This document shows positions 8,567 through 16,597 of a stretch of DNA of 64,000 nt, one piece after another. Made by a program: the position numbers and the translations under genes. The notes under the pieces were generated by a model. That model was not told where the DNA came from. It searched no databases and worked only from the letters and a program-made list of their open reading frames with translations. The stretch covers positions 6,014,001 to 6,078,000 of the forward strand of contig NZ_VIWU01000001.1 of NCBI RefSeq assembly GCF_007994075.1, written 5' to 3'. The DNA is from Pseudonocardia hierapolitana (GTDB lineage Bacteria > Actinomycetota > Actinomycetes > Mycobacteriales > Pseudonocardiaceae). The first letter of the stretch is position 1. Each line of letters begins with the position of its first letter.

Positions 8567-10480
8567 ATGGCGAACCACGACGGCGCACTGGCCGGCATGA
8601 CCGTCCTCGACCTCACCCAGGTGATGGCCGGCCCGTTCTGCACGATGATCCTCGCGGACCTCGGGGCCGACGTCGTGAAGGTGGAGAACCCGGAGTCCGG
8701 CGACCAGACGCGCTCGTCCTTCGCACATCCGGGCGCGTTCCGCGCGCTCAACCGGAACAAGCGCAGCATCACCCTCGACCTGAAGTCCGACGAGGGGCGC
8801 GCGGCGTTCCACGAGCTGGTGCGCTCGGCCGACGTCGTGGTGGAGAACTGGCGGCCCGGCGTGGCGGCGAAGCTCGGCGTCGACTACGAGACGCTCCGGC
8901 CGCTCAACCCGGGGCTGATCTACGCGAGCGTGTCCGGCTTCGGCCAGACCGGCCCGTACGCCGACCGGCCCGGCTACGACCTGATCGCGCAGGCGATGTC
9001 CGGCGTCATGAGCGTCACCGGGGAGCCGGGGGACCGGCCGGTGAAGTCGGGCATCCCGGTCGCCGACCTCGGGGCGGGGCTGTTCACGGCGGTCGGGATC
9101 CTCGCCGCGTGGGCGTCCCGGCAGCGCACCGGGCAGGGCCAGTTCGTCGAGACGTCGCTGTTCGAGGCGGCGGTCGCGCTGTCGGTGTGGGAGTCGACGG
9201 AGTTCTGGGCCACCGGGCACGCGCCGCAGGCCCTCGGCTCGGCCCACCGGATGTCCGCGCCGTACCAGGCGCTCGCCACGCGTGACGGCTTCATCACGGT
9301 CGGCGCCAACAACGAGCGCCTGTGGCAGCGGCTGTGCCGGGCCCTCGACGCGGCGGAGCTGGCCGACGACCCGCGGTTCGCGCGCAACGACGACCGGATG
9401 GCCCACCGCCCCGAGCTCGTGACCGAGCTCGAGCGCCGCCTCGCCTCCGACGACACGGCCTCCTGGGTGGAGCGGCTGCTCGCCGCGGGAGTGCCGGCCG
9501 GGCCGATCCAGGACTACCGGCAGGTCCTCGAGGACGACCCGCACGTGAAGGCGCGCGGGATGGTGACCACCGTGGAGCACCCGGTCGAGGGGTCGGTCCC
9601 GGTGCTCTCCTCGCCGCTGCACCTGTCGGGCACACCGGCCACGGTCCGCCTGCCCCCGCCGCTGCTCGGGGAGCACAACGCCGAGGTGCTCGCCCGCACC
9701 GCGGCCCAGCCGGAACGGGCGAGCGTCCACAGCAGGCGCGACGGCCCGATCCTGCACATCGAGCTGGCCAACCCGGCCCGGCGCAACGCCCTGACCTGGG
9801 AGATGTACGACGAGCTGCAGAAGCTCTGCGTCGCCGCGCGCACGGATCCCGGCCTGCGGGTCGTGGTGCTGCGCGGGGCGGGCGAGGCGTTCGCCGCCGG
9901 CACGGACATCGCCCAGTTCACCGAGTTCGACGGCGCCGCCGACGGCCTCGACTACGAGCGCCGGGTCGGTGCAGTGCTCGAAGACCTCCTGGCAGTGCCG
10001 GTACCCGTGTTGGGGGTGGTGGACGGGCCCGCCGTCGGCGGCGGCCTCGCCCTCGCCGCGTGCTGCGACGTGCTGGTGGCCACCGACCGGGCCGTGTTCG
10101 GCGCGCCGATCGCGCGGACCCTGGGCAACGTCCTCGCGCCCGCCGCCGTGGCCCGGCTGCAGCGCCGCCTCGGCGTCTCCCGGACCATGGGCATGCTGCT
10201 CACCGCCCGCACGATCGACGTCCACGAGGCCGCGGCCGCGGGGTTCGTCCACGCCGTCGTCCCGCCGGACGGGCTGGACGCGGCTGCAGCGGATCTCACG
10301 AAACGGCTCGCATCCGGAGCGCCGCGCACCCTCGCCGGGCTCAAGGAGATCGACCGCAGGCTCTCGGCGGTCGACGTGGACGCCGACGACGTCCTCACCG
10401 ACTGCTACGGCAGCGCCGACTTCCGCGAGGGCGTTGCCGCGTTCGTCGCACGCCGGGCTCCGCGCTGGACGGGCTCATGA
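8567..10480 (+). CDS. Fusion: CaiB/BaiF family III CoA-transferase + enoyl-CoA hydratase/isomerase
   Basis: 637 residues in one frame with a good ribosome site (GGAGGG, 6 nt). Residues ~1-385 are a family III CoA-transferase: LDLTQVMAGPFCTMILADLG, the catalytic aspartate in GYDLIAQAMSG (Asp138), and LLGEHNAEVL at the domain end. Residues ~390-637 are a crotonase-fold protein: DGPILHIELANPARRNALTW, oxyanion-hole segments FAAGTDIA and VDGPAVGGGLALAACCD. The join is short and has no stop or frame change. The hydratase half has APIARTLGNVLAPAAVARL where classical hydratases carry their first catalytic glutamate, so its chemistry may differ. Expected role: CoA activation of an acid and then hydration, lyase or isomerase chemistry on the CoA ester without release. 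It sits between the importer and the amidohydrolase, overlapping the latter by ATGA. Confidence 0.88.
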   Translation: MANHDGALAGMTVLDLTQVMAGPFCTMILADLGADVVKVENPESGDQTRSSFAHPGAFRALNRNKRSITLDLKSDEGRAAFHELVRSADVVVENWRPGVAAKLGVDYETLRPLNPGLIYASVSGFGQTGPYADRPGYDLIAQAMSGVMSVTGEPGDRPVKSGIPVADLGAGLFTAVGILAAWASRQRTGQGQFVETSLFEAAVALSVWESTEFWATGHAPQALGSAHRMSAPYQALATRDGFITVGANNERLWQRLCRALDAAELADDPRFARNDDRMAHRPELVTELERRLASDDTASWVERLLAAGVPAGPIQDYRQVLEDDPHVKARGMVTTVEHPVEGSVPVLSSPLHLSGTPATVRLPPPLLGEHNAEVLARTAAQPERASVHSRRDGPILHIELANPARRNALTWEMYDELQKLCVAARTDPGLRVVVLRGAGEAFAAGTDIAQFTEFDGAADGLDYERRVGAVLEDLLAVPVPVLGVVDGPAVGGGLALAACCDVLVATDRAVFGAPIARTLGNVLAPAAVARLQRRLGVSRTMGMLLTARTIDVHEAAAAGFVHAVVPPDGLDAAAADLTKRLASGAPRTLAGLKEIDRRLSAVDVDADDVLTDCYGSADFREGVAAFVARRAPRWTGS

Positions 10481-11307
10481 TCGACACGCATCACCATTTC
10501 TGGCGGACCGCCCTCCAGGAACAGCCGTGGCGCAGCCCTGCGCACACCGAGCTGGCCGTCGACTTCGAGCCCGCCGACCTCGCGCCGCTGCTGGCGGAGT
10601 CCGGCGTCGAGGCCACCGTGCTCGTCGAGTCGGTCGACACCCCGGAGGAGAACGACCGGCTCGCCGCGTATGCGGCCGCCTTTCCGCAGGTGGCGGGCAT
10701 CGTCGGGTGGCTGCCGCTCGCCGACCCGGCCACGGCCCGCGCCGAGCTCGCCCGCGCCGACCGGGCCCGCTGGTGCGGCGTGCGCTGCCTCGTCGCCCGC
10801 GAGCCGCTCGACTGGCTCGACCCCGGGCTCATGGCCACGCTGGCCGCCGCCGACCTCGCGTGGGACGTCGTCCCGGTGACGGACGCGCAGGTCGAGGCGG
10901 TGGTCGCGCTCGCGGGGCAGGTGCCCGAGCTGCGGATCGTCGTCGACCACATGGCCCGCCCGCCCCTGGAGTCAGGCGACCTCGGCGGCTGGGCCGCGCG
11001 CCTCGCGGCCCTCGCCGGCCGCCCGAACGTGGCGCTCAAACTGTCGATCGGGATCGACCTGCTCGCGTCCTGGGAGCGCTGGGATCCCGAGGCGATCGCC
11101 CCCGCCGTCGCTCACGCGGTGGCGGCGTTCGGCCCCGACCGGCTGATGCTGGCCAGCAACTGGCCCGTCGTGACCCTGCGCGCCGACTACGCCACCGCCG
11201 TGCGAGACCTCGAGGCCGCGGTGGTCGCGGCCGGTGTCGACGACGCGGGGCTGGCCGAGGTGCGCGCCGGCACCGCGAGGAGCTGGTACCGCCTGCCCCG
11301 CACCTGA
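10477..11307 (+). CDS. Amidohydrolase-2 family hydrolase (lactonase-like)
   Basis: 276 residues, COG3618-type TIM-barrel. N-terminal MIDTHHHFW supplies the HxH metal pair, RIVVDHMARPPL the next conserved histidine, and MLASNWPV the position of the terminal conserved acid. In 2-pyrone-4,6-dicarboxylate lactonase that position is Asp (TDWP or SDWP); here it is Asn228, a variant also seen as SNFP in part of the family. Enzymes of this family open lactones (L-fuconolactone, pyrone dicarboxylate) or decarboxylate. The start overlaps the stop of the fusion gene (ATGA), so it is the last gene of the catabolic operon. A lactone or cyclic intermediate is the best guess for the substrate. Confidence 0.85.
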   Translation: MIDTHHHFWRTALQEQPWRSPAHTELAVDFEPADLAPLLAESGVEATVLVESVDTPEENDRLAAYAAAFPQVAGIVGWLPLADPATARAELARADRARWCGVRCLVAREPLDWLDPGLMATLAAADLAWDVVPVTDAQVEAVVALAGQVPELRIVVDHMARPPLESGDLGGWAARLAALAGRPNVALKLSIGIDLLASWERWDPEAIAPAVAHAVAAFGPDRLMLASNWPVVTLRADYATAVRDLEAAVVAAGVDDAGLAEVRAGTARSWYRLPRT

Positions 11308-11340
11308 GGCCCGTGCGGAGCGCGGCATTCAGCGTGTCGA

Positions 11341-11419
11341 CACGTCGGACTCGCGCCTGTGTTGGCCACGCCCGCTCCGCCGGCGAGTCGGGCGTTCTGA
11401 CGCGGCGAGTCGGGCGTCC
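11341..11419. repeat. CGGCGAGTCGGGC-type intergenic repeats
   Basis: The convergent gap between the amidohydrolase and MFS genes holds three copies of a motif built on GGCGAGTC-GGGC or its complement (11341-11355, 11390-11402, 11404-11416). The same family is abundant at 54353-54652, also a convergent gap. Confidence 0.55.
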
Positions 11420-11425
11420 GGGCCA

Positions 11426-12616
11426 TCAGCCGGGCGCGGTCGGGCTCGGCGTGCGGCGTCGGAGGAGCAGCCAAGCGCCCGTGAGGGCGGCGACCGCGGC
11501 GGCGGCGATCGTCGTGGCCGCGACGCCGGCGAGCGCGGCCGCGGTGCCGGCCGCGAGCGGCGCCACGGCGAGCCCGGCGGTGTAGGCGAGGTTGTAGAGC
11601 GCGTACGCGGCGCCGTAGGCGGGGGGCTGGATGTGCTCGGCCAGCTCGCCGATCAGCACGAGGGTGGGCGCGAGCACGAGCTGTGCACCGACCCCGACCA
11701 CGAGCACGCCTGCGATCGACGCCCCGGCCACGGGCAGCCCGCACAGCACGAACCCGGCGGCGGCGACCAGCGTGCCGAGTGCGGCCACGCGGGCCGCGCC
11801 GAGCCGGTCGGTCACCAGCCCGGCGAGCGGTGCTGTCAACCCGCCCAGCAGCGCTGCCGCACCGAACACCAGCCCGATGCCGGTGGCGCCGAGCCCGAGC
11901 GCGGACAGGTGCAGCGGCAGCACCGGCTCGGCGAACGCGATCGCGGCCGCTCCCAGTGCGGTGAGCCCGATCAGCAGCCCGGCGCGCGGCCCGCGCGCGA
12001 CCACCCGCAGCGGGGCCGACGCAGGCGCGTCGGCCGTGGGCCCGACCCAGATGATCCGGGCCACGGCGTCGGCCGCGGCCAGCACCGCGACCAGCACGAA
12101 CGGGGCGCGCGGGCCGAACGCGTCGGCGAGGAAACCCGACACGGCAGGCCCGAGCAGCACGCCGAACCCGACGGCGGAGAGCGCCAACCCCATCACCGTG
12201 CCGCGCCGTTCGGGCGGGTGCGTGCTGGCGATCAGCGCCAGCCCGGCCGCCCAGCTCGCCGCCGCCGCGACTCCCTGCGCCGCCCGTGCGAGCGAGAGCA
12301 CCGCGAGCCCGCCGCCACCCGGGACCTCGACCACGGCCGCGAACAGCGCCGTCGCGGCGGCAAGGGCGATCAGACCGGCGAGCAGGGGCGCCCGCGGACC
12401 GCTCCGGTCGACCCAGCGGCCCACCAGCGGTGTCGCGACGAGCATCGCCACCGCGTACGCGGCGAAGAGCAGCCCGGCCGCGCCCGACGACCCGGCGACG
12501 GCGGGGAGCTCCGGCAGCAGCGGGACGAGGCTGCCGTACAGGAACATGTCGACGGCGAGCGCCAGCGTGACGACCATGACCGCGGCGCGCGGGCGGGTCG
12601 GTCGACGCGATGTCAC
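11426..12616 (-). CDS. MFS transporter (drug/metabolite efflux type)
   Basis: 396 residues with about twelve predicted membrane helices. The loop after helix 2 reads LVGRWVDRSGPRAPLL, the usual MFS motif A region; the second copy is LVTDRLGAARVAAL in mid-protein. Start GTG 12616 has GGAGGG 8 nt upstream and overlaps the stop of the tetR gene (GTGA), so the pair is translationally coupled. An exporter cotranscribed with its own TetR regulator is a common efflux arrangement. Substrate unknown. Confidence 0.88.
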   Translation of the reverse strand: MTSRRPTRPRAAVMVVTLALAVDMFLYGSLVPLLPELPAVAGSSGAAGLLFAAYAVAMLVATPLVGRWVDRSGPRAPLLAGLIALAAATALFAAVVEVPGGGGLAVLSLARAAQGVAAAASWAAGLALIASTHPPERRGTVMGLALSAVGFGVLLGPAVSGFLADAFGPRAPFVLVAVLAAADAVARIIWVGPTADAPASAPLRVVARGPRAGLLIGLTALGAAAIAFAEPVLPLHLSALGLGATGIGLVFGAAALLGGLTAPLAGLVTDRLGAARVAALGTLVAAAGFVLCGLPVAGASIAGVLVVGVGAQLVLAPTLVLIGELAEHIQPPAYGAAYALYNLAYTAGLAVAPLAAGTAAALAGVAATTIAAAAVAALTGAWLLLRRRTPSPTAPG

Positions 12617-13200
12617 GGGAGGATCCCTCCGAGTAGGGGCCGCACGCTGCCGGCGTCGGCCGGGGGGACGAGTGCGGGGTCGTGGCCTGCGAGCAGTGCG
12701 GTGCCGGTCAGCCAGGCCAGCAGGTGCGCCGCGGCGGGGGCCGGGTCGGCGGGGAGCTCGGAGCGCAACGCCGTGCGGAGCCGATCGCGCCACGCGTGGA
12801 GGCCGGTGCTCTTCTCCCGCACGGTGCCGGTGGAGCCCGTGGCCCGCAGGCTCACCGCCATCAGGGCGGCGAACCGGCGATCGGTGTGCAACGCCGCGAG
12901 CCAGGCGAGCGCGAACGCCTCGAGCCGCGCCGCGAGCGGGACGCCGGGTGCGTCCAGCGCTGCCCAGATCGGCGCTGCGACCACGTCCCACGTCTCGCCG
13001 AGCACCGCGGCGAGCAGCGCCTCCTTGTCGTCGAAGTGGTGGTAGAGGGCGCCGCGCGTGACGCCGGCGGCCTCGGCGATCCCGGCGAGCGTGGCGCGGT
13101 CGATCCCCTCGCGGGCGAAGGTGAAGAGCGCCGCGTCGACGAGCGCGGCTCGCGTGGCCGCGGTGTCCTCTGCCGTCCTGCGCACCGGTCTTTCGTACAT
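12613..13200 (-). CDS. TetR-family regulator
   Basis: 195 residues beginning MYERPVRRTAEDTAATRAAL. The HTH is TLAGIAEAAGVTRGALYHHF with the usual following DDKEALL. The C-terminal half is the variable ligand-binding part. The start codon lies inside a 12-bp perfect palindrome that is probably its own operator. It is coupled to the MFS gene and divergent from idi, and so is placed to control both. Confidence 0.9.
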   Translation of the reverse strand: MYERPVRRTAEDTAATRAALVDAALFTFAREGIDRATLAGIAEAAGVTRGALYHHFDDKEALLAAVLGETWDVVAAPIWAALDAPGVPLAARLEAFALAWLAALHTDRRFAALMAVSLRATGSTGTVREKSTGLHAWRDRLRTALRSELPADPAPAAAHLLAWLTGTALLAGHDPALVPPADAGSVRPLLGGILP

Positions 13201-13207
13201 GCATGTA
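13196..13207. promoter_or_regulatory. TetR operator candidate spanning both start codons
   Basis: TACATGCATGTA is a perfect palindrome and extends imperfectly to CGTACATGCATGTATG. It contains the tetR start codon (13200, minus strand) and its last base is the first base of the idi ATG at 13207. Confidence 0.65.
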
Positions 13208-13935
13208 TGTATGAAAAGCAAGCGGTCGACTACCGTGGCCCCGTGGGCTCCCCCGAGCAGGTCGTGCTCCTCGACGACGACGGGCGCGCCATCGGCGTCG
13301 CCGACAAGGCCACCGTCCACGGGGCGAGCACCCCGCTGCACCTGGCGTTCTCCTGCTACGGCTTCGATCGGGAGGGCCGGTTGCTCGTCACGCGCCGCGC
13401 CCGGCACAAGGCGACCTTCCCGGGCGTGCAGACCAACACCTGCTGCGGTCACCCGGCGCCCGGCGAGGCGATGGAGGACGCCGTCCGGCGCCGGCTCGCC
13501 GAGGAGCTCGGCGTGGGCGCGGTGGACCTGCGGCTCGTGCTGCCCGACTTCGCCTACCGGGCCGCGGCGGGCGGCGTCGAGGAGAACGAGGTCTGCCCCG
13601 TGTACGTGTGCACGCTCGTGGGTGAACCACGGGCCCGGCCCGACGAGGTCGAGTCGGTGGAGTGGTGGAGCTGGGAGGCGTTCGTCGCGGCGGCCGGCGC
13701 GGGGGAGCTGTCCCCGTGGGCGCAGCTGCAGGCCCCGCTGCTCGACGCTCGGCGCCGAGACTGGAGGCTAGTGCCCCCCGCCGAAAGTCCGCCACATATC
13801 TCGACGGCCCAGCTTCCTGCTGAGCACACCGGCGAGCCGCCCGAGTATGTCCAATACGAGGACGCCTCACCGGCGCACCCAGCAGAAACCTGGATCCGCC
13901 GATGTACGCAACGGACTTCCGGCGGGGGACACTAG
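13207..13935 (+). CDS. idi: Isopentenyl-diphosphate delta-isomerase, type 1, with extended C-terminus
   Basis: Interconverts IPP and DMAPP for isoprenoid synthesis. Nudix-like type 1 isomerase: FPGVQTNTCCGHPAPGE holds the metal-binding Cys/His, EELGV the Nudix-like glutamates, EENEVCPVY the active-site acid. Start ATG 13207 gives 242 residues; GTG 13243 (230 residues) is equally possible since homologues begin near SPEQVVLLDDDG. Family members are about 180-200 residues; here ~55 residues after LLDARRRDW lack family character, have weaker third-position GC and end just before the next gene. They may be readthrough past a lost stop or frameshift. Divergent from tetR with the shared palindrome at its start, so TetR control is plausible. 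Confidence 0.88.
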   Translation: MYEKQAVDYRGPVGSPEQVVLLDDDGRAIGVADKATVHGASTPLHLAFSCYGFDREGRLLVTRRARHKATFPGVQTNTCCGHPAPGEAMEDAVRRRLAEELGVGAVDLRLVLPDFAYRAAAGGVEENEVCPVYVCTLVGEPRARPDEVESVEWWSWEAFVAAAGAGELSPWAQLQAPLLDARRRDWRLVPPAESPPHISTAQLPAEHTGEPPEYVQYEDASPAHPAETWIRRCTQRTSGGGH

Positions 13936-14880
13936 ATGAAAGAAATCACGATCTTCAGTGGCTCGGCCCACCCGGAGCTGGCGGCCGCGATCTGCCACCA
14001 CCTGGAGGTGCCGCTCGCGCCGTCGCGGGTCACCCGGTTCGCGAACGACTGCCTCGAGGTCCAGCTGCAGGCCAACTGCCGCGAGCGGGACGTGTTCATC
14101 GTGCAGCCGCTGGTGCAGCCCGTCCAGGAGCACCTCGTCGAGCTGCTCCTGATGCTCGATGCCGCCCGCGGCGCGTCGGCCGCGCGGATCACCGTCGTGA
14201 TGCCGCATTTCGCCTACGCCCGGTCCGACAAGAAGGGCGCCCCGCGGATCTCGATCGGCGCGCGGCTGATGGCCGACCTCATGCAGACCGCCGGCGCCAA
14301 CCGCGTGCTCACGATGACGCTGCACTCCCCGCAGGTCCACGGCTTCTTCGGCGTGCCGGTCGACCACCTGCACGCGCTGCACGAGCTGGCGCGCCACTTC
14401 CGGGCCGGTGACCTGTCCAACTCCGTCGTGGTGTCGCCGGACCTCGGCAACGCCAAGGAGGCATCGCGCTTCGCCCGGCTGCTCGGCCTGCCCGTCGCGG
14501 CGGGCGCCAAGGAGCGGATCTCCGACGACAAGGTCGTGATCAGCTCGATCATCGGCGACGTTCGGGGCAAGGACGTCGTGGTGCTCGACGACGAGATCGC
14601 GCGCGGCAGCACGATCGTGGAGCTGCTCGACCGGCTCGTCGACCACGACATCGCTTCCGCCCGGGTGGCGTGCACGCACGGCCTGTTCAGCGACGGCGCG
14701 CTGGAGCGGATCGGGCGCCGGGACGACGTCGCGGAGATCGTCTGCACCAACACCGTTCCGGTGCCCGGTGCCGAGCACGCCCCGAAGCTCACCGTGCTCT
14801 CGATCGCCCCCGCGCTGGCCGAGGCGGTGCGCCGGATCCACAACGGCGAGTCGGTGAGCGTGCTGTTCGACGAGCACTAG
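13936..14880 (+). CDS. Ribose-phosphate pyrophosphokinase paralogue
   Basis: 314 residues, PRPP-synthetase family (ribose 5-phosphate + ATP to PRPP). Recognisable parts: MPHFAYARSDKKGAPRIS (ATP/flexible region), MTLHSPQVHGFFGVPVDHL (metal/ribose part) and the PRPP loop region VVVLDDEIARGST. The canonical loop is DDMIDTAGT; here the second acidic position and the TAG are replaced by ARGS, and the catalytic KRR loop is reduced to KERIS. It is therefore a divergent paralogue, probably not the housekeeping Prs, and may use another substrate. It begins directly after the idi stop, with GGGGGA as ribosome site. Confidence 0.8.
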   Translation: MKEITIFSGSAHPELAAAICHHLEVPLAPSRVTRFANDCLEVQLQANCRERDVFIVQPLVQPVQEHLVELLLMLDAARGASAARITVVMPHFAYARSDKKGAPRISIGARLMADLMQTAGANRVLTMTLHSPQVHGFFGVPVDHLHALHELARHFRAGDLSNSVVVSPDLGNAKEASRFARLLGLPVAAGAKERISDDKVVISSIIGDVRGKDVVVLDDEIARGSTIVELLDRLVDHDIASARVACTHGLFSDGALERIGRRDDVAEIVCTNTVPVPGAEHAPKLTVLSIAPALAEAVRRIHNGESVSVLFDEH

Positions 14881-14892
14881 AGGTCGGCACCG

Positions 14893-15915
14893 GTGCTCGC
14901 AGGCGAGGCGCGCGACGCCGCCCTGCACTGGGTGCGGCAGAACACCCCGCCCGGCTTCCGCGGGGCGTTCCTCGCCGGTTCCGCCGCGGATCGGCCAGCC
15001 GACGCGGTGCAGCCCCCGTGGTCGGACGTGGACGTCACCGTGGTGGTCGCCGGGGCCGCGGCACCGCCGAAACCGGGCAAGATCCGCCACCGCGGCGCCC
15101 TCCTGGACGTCTCGTACCTCCCGGAGGCGCTCCTCGCCGACCCGGAGCGCGTGGCGGCCGCCCACTACCTCGCCCCGTCGTTCGCCGGTCCAGGCGGCGT
15201 GCTGCTCGACCCGGAGGGTGTGCTCGGGCGGCTGCGGGCCGCGATCGCGCCGACCTACGACTCGCCGTCGGCGGTGCACAGGCGGGTCGCGGACGTGCTC
15301 ACCGCGGTACGGATGCGGCTCACCGCCCGCGACGACGCCGCGCCGTGGCCCCAGCAGGTACTGGCGTGGCTCTTCCCGGCCACCCTCGTCACGGTCGCGG
15401 CGCTGGTGGCGGCCCGTGAGCGCCCTACCGTCCGGCTGCGCTTCCTGCGCGCCCGCGACGTGCTGCGCGACCGCCCCGACGTGTACGAGCGGATGCTGGA
15501 GCTCCTCGGCTGCGCCGCCGTCGACGCCGCGGTGGTGGCCCGCCACCTCGACCGGCTCGGCGACGTGTTCGACGAGGCCGCCGCGGTGGGCAGCACCCGG
15601 TTCTCCTTCTCGTCGGACATCAGCCCCGAGGCCCGTCCCGTCGCGATCGACGGCAGCCGCGCGCTCGTCGATGCCGGGGACCACCGCGAGGCGGTCTTCT
15701 GGATCGTGGCCACGTTCGCCCGCTGCCAGCAGATCCTCGACGTCGAGGCGGCGCCGGAGCGGTCCCTGGCCACCGCACGGGCGTTCCGGGTGGCCGTGGC
15801 CGAGCTCACCGGTGTGCACGGCCCGGACGACCTGCGCACGCGCACTGCTGCCACCCTTGCCTTCCTCCCGGAGCTGGAGGGTGCGACGACCGCGATCACC
15901 GGCCGGACCCGCTGA
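14893..15915 (+). CDS. Nucleotidyltransferase-like protein
   Basis: 340 residues, GTG start 12 bp after the previous gene. Residues ~25-60 (AFLAGSAADRPADAV followed by WSDVDVTVVV) have the GS-x-D-x-D arrangement of the pol-beta nucleotidyltransferase superfamily, with Ser-Asp-Val-Asp as metal ligands. The helical remainder resembles proteins annotated as nucleotidyltransferase domain-containing, of unknown substrate. Close spacing suggests cotranscription with the PRPP-synthetase paralogue. Function not known. Confidence 0.7.
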   Translation: MLAGEARDAALHWVRQNTPPGFRGAFLAGSAADRPADAVQPPWSDVDVTVVVAGAAAPPKPGKIRHRGALLDVSYLPEALLADPERVAAAHYLAPSFAGPGGVLLDPEGVLGRLRAAIAPTYDSPSAVHRRVADVLTAVRMRLTARDDAAPWPQQVLAWLFPATLVTVAALVAARERPTVRLRFLRARDVLRDRPDVYERMLELLGCAAVDAAVVARHLDRLGDVFDEAAAVGSTRFSFSSDISPEARPVAIDGSRALVDAGDHREAVFWIVATFARCQQILDVEAAPERSLATARAFRVAVAELTGVHGPDDLRTRTAATLAFLPELEGATTAITGRTR

Positions 15916-15955
15916 TCGCGGCGTTTCGCCGCCGCGGGCGCGGGAACGGCCAGGC

Positions 15956-16318
15956 ATGGTCAGCAAGGTGATCGCGGTGGCCGTCGACTGCCGGGACGCC
16001 GAGCGGTGCGCCACGTTCTGGTGCGCGGCGCTCGGGGCGGAGGTGGACCGGCGGTGGCGGGACGCGCACGGCGTCGAGTACGTGCAGATCAGCACGGGGG
16101 AGGGGCCGCTGTTGCTGTTCCAGCCCGTGCCCGAGCCGCGGTCGGGGAAGAACCGCCTGCACCTGGACCTCGCGCCGGCCACCGGCACGCAGGAGGCCGA
16201 GGTCGAGCGGCTCGTCGACCTGGGGGCCACCCGGCTCGCCGACGAGCCCGAGCACCCGTGGGTGGTGCTCGCTGATCCGGAGGGCAACGAGTTCTGCGTG
16301 CTGCCGCCGGGAGACTGA
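15956..16318 (+). CDS. VOC (glyoxalase/bleomycin-resistance) family protein
   Basis: 120 residues, one VOC unit pair: VIAVAVDCRDAERCATFWCA at the start, then NRLHLDLAPATGTQEAEVER and WVVLADPEGNEFCVLPPGD. The last part is typical of the actinobacterial glyoxalase-like subfamily, whose members mostly lack known substrates. Start ATG 15956. It is the last intact gene before the IS110 element. Confidence 0.8.
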   Translation: MVSKVIAVAVDCRDAERCATFWCAALGAEVDRRWRDAHGVEYVQISTGEGPLLLFQPVPEPRSGKNRLHLDLAPATGTQEAEVERLVDLGATRLADEPEHPWVVLADPEGNEFCVLPPGD

Positions 16319-16597
16319 CCGATCTGTGAGTGTGTCGGTGCGGTGCTCCTGGGTGGAGAACCGTCAGGCTCGGTGCCGGTGACCCGATGTGACTCGTGAT
16401 CGATCTGGCCGCTTCGGCGTGCCCTGTCTCGGACTTGTTCCGTCGTGGTCGCCGGCACCGGCCCGGCTCACCGGTTGGCCTGATCAGAAGCCTGTCCGCC
16501 GGTTACGGCGTGACCCGTCACAGATGTGCCACGTGGTGACCCTCACCCGGGCCGGTGCCGCCTGTTGGACCCGTTCCCCGTCAGAAGGACCAGGCCC

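Noticed and set aside
13867..16458. 863-residue open frame on the minus strand
   Set aside because: It runs antisense to the PRPP-synthetase, nucleotidyltransferase-like and VOC genes, is rich in Arg/His/Gly/Asp without domains, and is an artefact of high third-position GC.
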